Assembly (NCBI GenBank): GCA_964485345.1
Contig: CAZAJB010000092.1
Span: 1 to 7,631 of the forward strand
Origin: UBA5420 sp964485345
GTDB lineage: Bacteria > Bacillota > Limnochordia > Darwinibacteriales > Darwinibacteriaceae
Reading direction: 5' to 3'
DNA: 7,631 nucleotides
A program made the translations under genes and the position numbers. Below the pieces are notes generated by a model that saw nothing but the letters and a program-made list of their open reading frames with translations, ran no database searches and was not told the origin of the DNA. Below are positions 7,107-7,631 of the stretch, in pieces (position 1 is the stretch's first letter; each line of letters starts with the position of its first letter).

Positions 7107-7115
7107 GGCGGTGAT
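7107..7115 (+). promoter_or_regulatory. Ribosome binding site fixing the GTG start of the ArsC-like gene
   Basis: GGCGGTGAT closely resembles the extended Shine-Dalgarno GGAGGTGAT, complementary to the 16S rRNA 3' end. Its GGCGG core ends 8 nt before the GTG at 7120. This favours 7120 over the upstream TTG (7105) and GTG (7111), which lie beside or within the motif. A second purine motif GGAGGA (7085-7090) is 14 nt from the TTG, too far to be convincing. Confidence 0.6.
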
Positions 7116-7119
7116 ATCA

Positions 7120-7449
7120 GTGAACATCCAGATCTTTGGCAACAAGAAGTGTTTTGACACCAAGAAGGCCGAGCGCTACTTTAAGGAACGCAGAATCAAG
7201 TACCATTCTATAGATTTGAAGGTCAAGAACTTGAGCAAAGGCGAACTAACCAGCGTGATCCAGGCCGTGGGACTGAAGAACGTAGTGGATCCTCAGTCAG
7301 AGTACTACAGACGATTTGCCGCTGCCAGCCCCGAACACCAAATCGAGCTACTACTAGAAGACAGCACCTTGTACAAGACTCCAATCGTACGAAATGGGCG
7401 CCAAGCCACAGTAGGATACCAACCCGATATATGGGGGGCCTGGAACTGA
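7120..7449 (+). CDS. ArsC/Spx/YffB-family thioredoxin-fold protein
   Basis: The 109-aa product has the compact ArsC-family (arsenate reductase related) layout. A first strand MNIQIFGNKKC leads to Cys 11 at the start of a helix with DTKKAERYF, then a second strand ending IDLK (31-34). The TPIVRNG segment with the expected cis-Pro (P88) and the tail VGYQPDIWGAW follow. Cys 11 is followed by Phe-Asp-Thr, so there is no CxxC redox pair as in Spx of Bacillus. Arg 64, 65 and 91 are candidates for anion or thiol binding. Members of this family include glutathione- or thioredoxin-dependent arsenate reductases, Spx-type RNA polymerase regulators and uncharacterised YffB-type proteins; the last fits best, and arsenate reduction is not claimed. 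GTG at 7120 is chosen from the GGCGGTGAT site; an upstream TTG would add five residues. It lies 52 nt after the PD-(D/E)XK gene with no terminator between, so they may be cotranscribed. Confidence 0.85.
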   Translation: MNIQIFGNKKCFDTKKAERYFKERRIKYHSIDLKVKNLSKGELTSVIQAVGLKNVVDPQSEYYRRFAAASPEHQIELLLEDSTLYKTPIVRNGRQATVGYQPDIWGAWN

Positions 7450-7466
7450 ATACATAGGGGCCTGGA
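7435..7466 (+). repeat. Short direct repeat flanking the ArsC-like stop codon
   Basis: GGGGCCTGGA occurs at 7435-7444, in the last codons of the ArsC-like gene, and again at 7457-7466 just after its TGA stop. The copies start 22 nt apart. It may be a small duplication or chance. Confidence 0.5.
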
Positions 7467-7503
7467 CCTCACACAATTGCCGCCAATTTGACGAATATCG
7501 AAC

Positions 7504-7542
7504 TGTAGCGCAAAGCCACCGTAAGGTGGCTTTGCTACATTT
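7504..7542 (+). terminator. Probable intrinsic terminator after the ArsC-like gene
   Basis: CAAAGCCACC (7511-7520) pairs perfectly with GGTGGCTTTG (7525-7534) around a GTAA loop of the GNRA class. The stem continues with TGTAG (7504-7508) against CTACA (7535-7539) after a 2-nt bulge (CG, 7509-7510). Only TTT follows, then CC, so the T-tract is weak. The position 54 nt after the stop codon and the stem strength suggest a terminator or 3' stabilising hairpin. The rest of 7450-7503 shows nothing else. Confidence 0.65.
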
Positions 7543-7544
7543 CC

Positions 7545-7606
7545 AGACACAAACACAAACACAAACACAGACACAGACACAAACACAGGCTCAGAAACAA
7601 AGGCTC
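7545..7606 (+). repeat. Hexanucleotide tandem repeat A(A/G)ACAC, degenerating at its 3' end
   Basis: Seven contiguous hexamers run from 7545 to 7586 in the order AGACAC, three AAACAC, two AGACAC, AAACAC. Decayed units follow to about 7606 (AGGCTC, AGAAAC, AAAGGCTC), with AGGCTCA repeated at 7587 and 7601. The strand is almost free of T over this stretch. Any open frame across it, on either strand, encodes low-complexity sequence only and is not called as a gene. It starts five nt after the terminator-like hairpin. The remaining 7607-7631 has no supported feature. Confidence 0.85.
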
Positions 7607-7631
7607 ATTGCCTCTGGGCAGTCTTTTCTAG

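Noticed and set aside
7305..7586. Minus-strand open frame of 93 codons beginning in the hexamer repeat
   Set aside because: Its start is low-complexity Val/Phe/Ser from the repeat, it crosses the terminator hairpin and runs antisense to the ArsC-like gene, and there is no ribosome binding site or recognisable domain.
7608..7625. Small hairpin TGCC/GGCA with TTTT near the 3' edge as a second terminator
   Set aside because: The stem is only 4 bp, and the context beyond the window is unseen.

Overview
The window looks like bacterial chromosome of intermediate GC content. It is densely coded on the + strand, with strong AGGAGG-type ribosome binding sites and rho-independent terminators. This suggests Bacillota (a clostridial or Limnochordia-like lineage) or possibly a Thermotogota-like organism; the sequence alone does not settle which. 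There is no rRNA, tRNA, CRISPR array, transposase or phage gene.

Positions 1-5982 hold a complete five-gene ABC importer of the Opp/Dpp (peptide/nickel/oligosaccharide, SBP_bac_5) type. In order these are a secreted solute-binding protein (150-2036), two permeases (2155-3153 and 3169-4005) and two ATPases (4008-5003 and 4978-5982). The binding protein would capture the solute outside the membrane. The two permeases form the channel, and the two different ATPases, each with intact Walker A, Q-loop, signature, Walker B and H-loop, power it. A hairpin plus T-run (2067-2114) lies between the binding-protein gene and the first permease. It probably gives extra binding-protein transcript, with the four downstream genes made by read-through. 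Those four are tightly packed (15-nt gap, 2-nt gap, 26-nt overlap), and a clear terminator follows the last ATPase (6016-6050). The binding protein is long (628 aa), has a cleavable signal peptide without a lipobox Cys, and ends with four consecutive Trp. I infer that an oligosaccharide is at least as likely a substrate as a peptide.

Positions 6059-7449 hold two genes unrelated to transport. The first (6084-7067) encodes a 327-aa protein with a PD-(D/E)XK nuclease-like core. A perfect TATAAT hexamer lies just upstream, after the operon terminator. The second (7120-7449, GTG start) encodes a 109-aa ArsC/Spx/YffB-family thioredoxin-fold protein with a single N-terminal Cys.

The 3' end (7450-7631) has no gene I can support. 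It contains a strong GUAA-loop hairpin (probable terminator), followed directly by a hexanucleotide tandem repeat of the form A(A/G)ACAC. The first 149 bases are non-coding leader with an imperfect inverted repeat just ahead of the first gene. No clearly new multi-gene system is visible. The least explained items are the stand-alone PD-(D/E)XK protein, the leader hairpin and the hexamer array.
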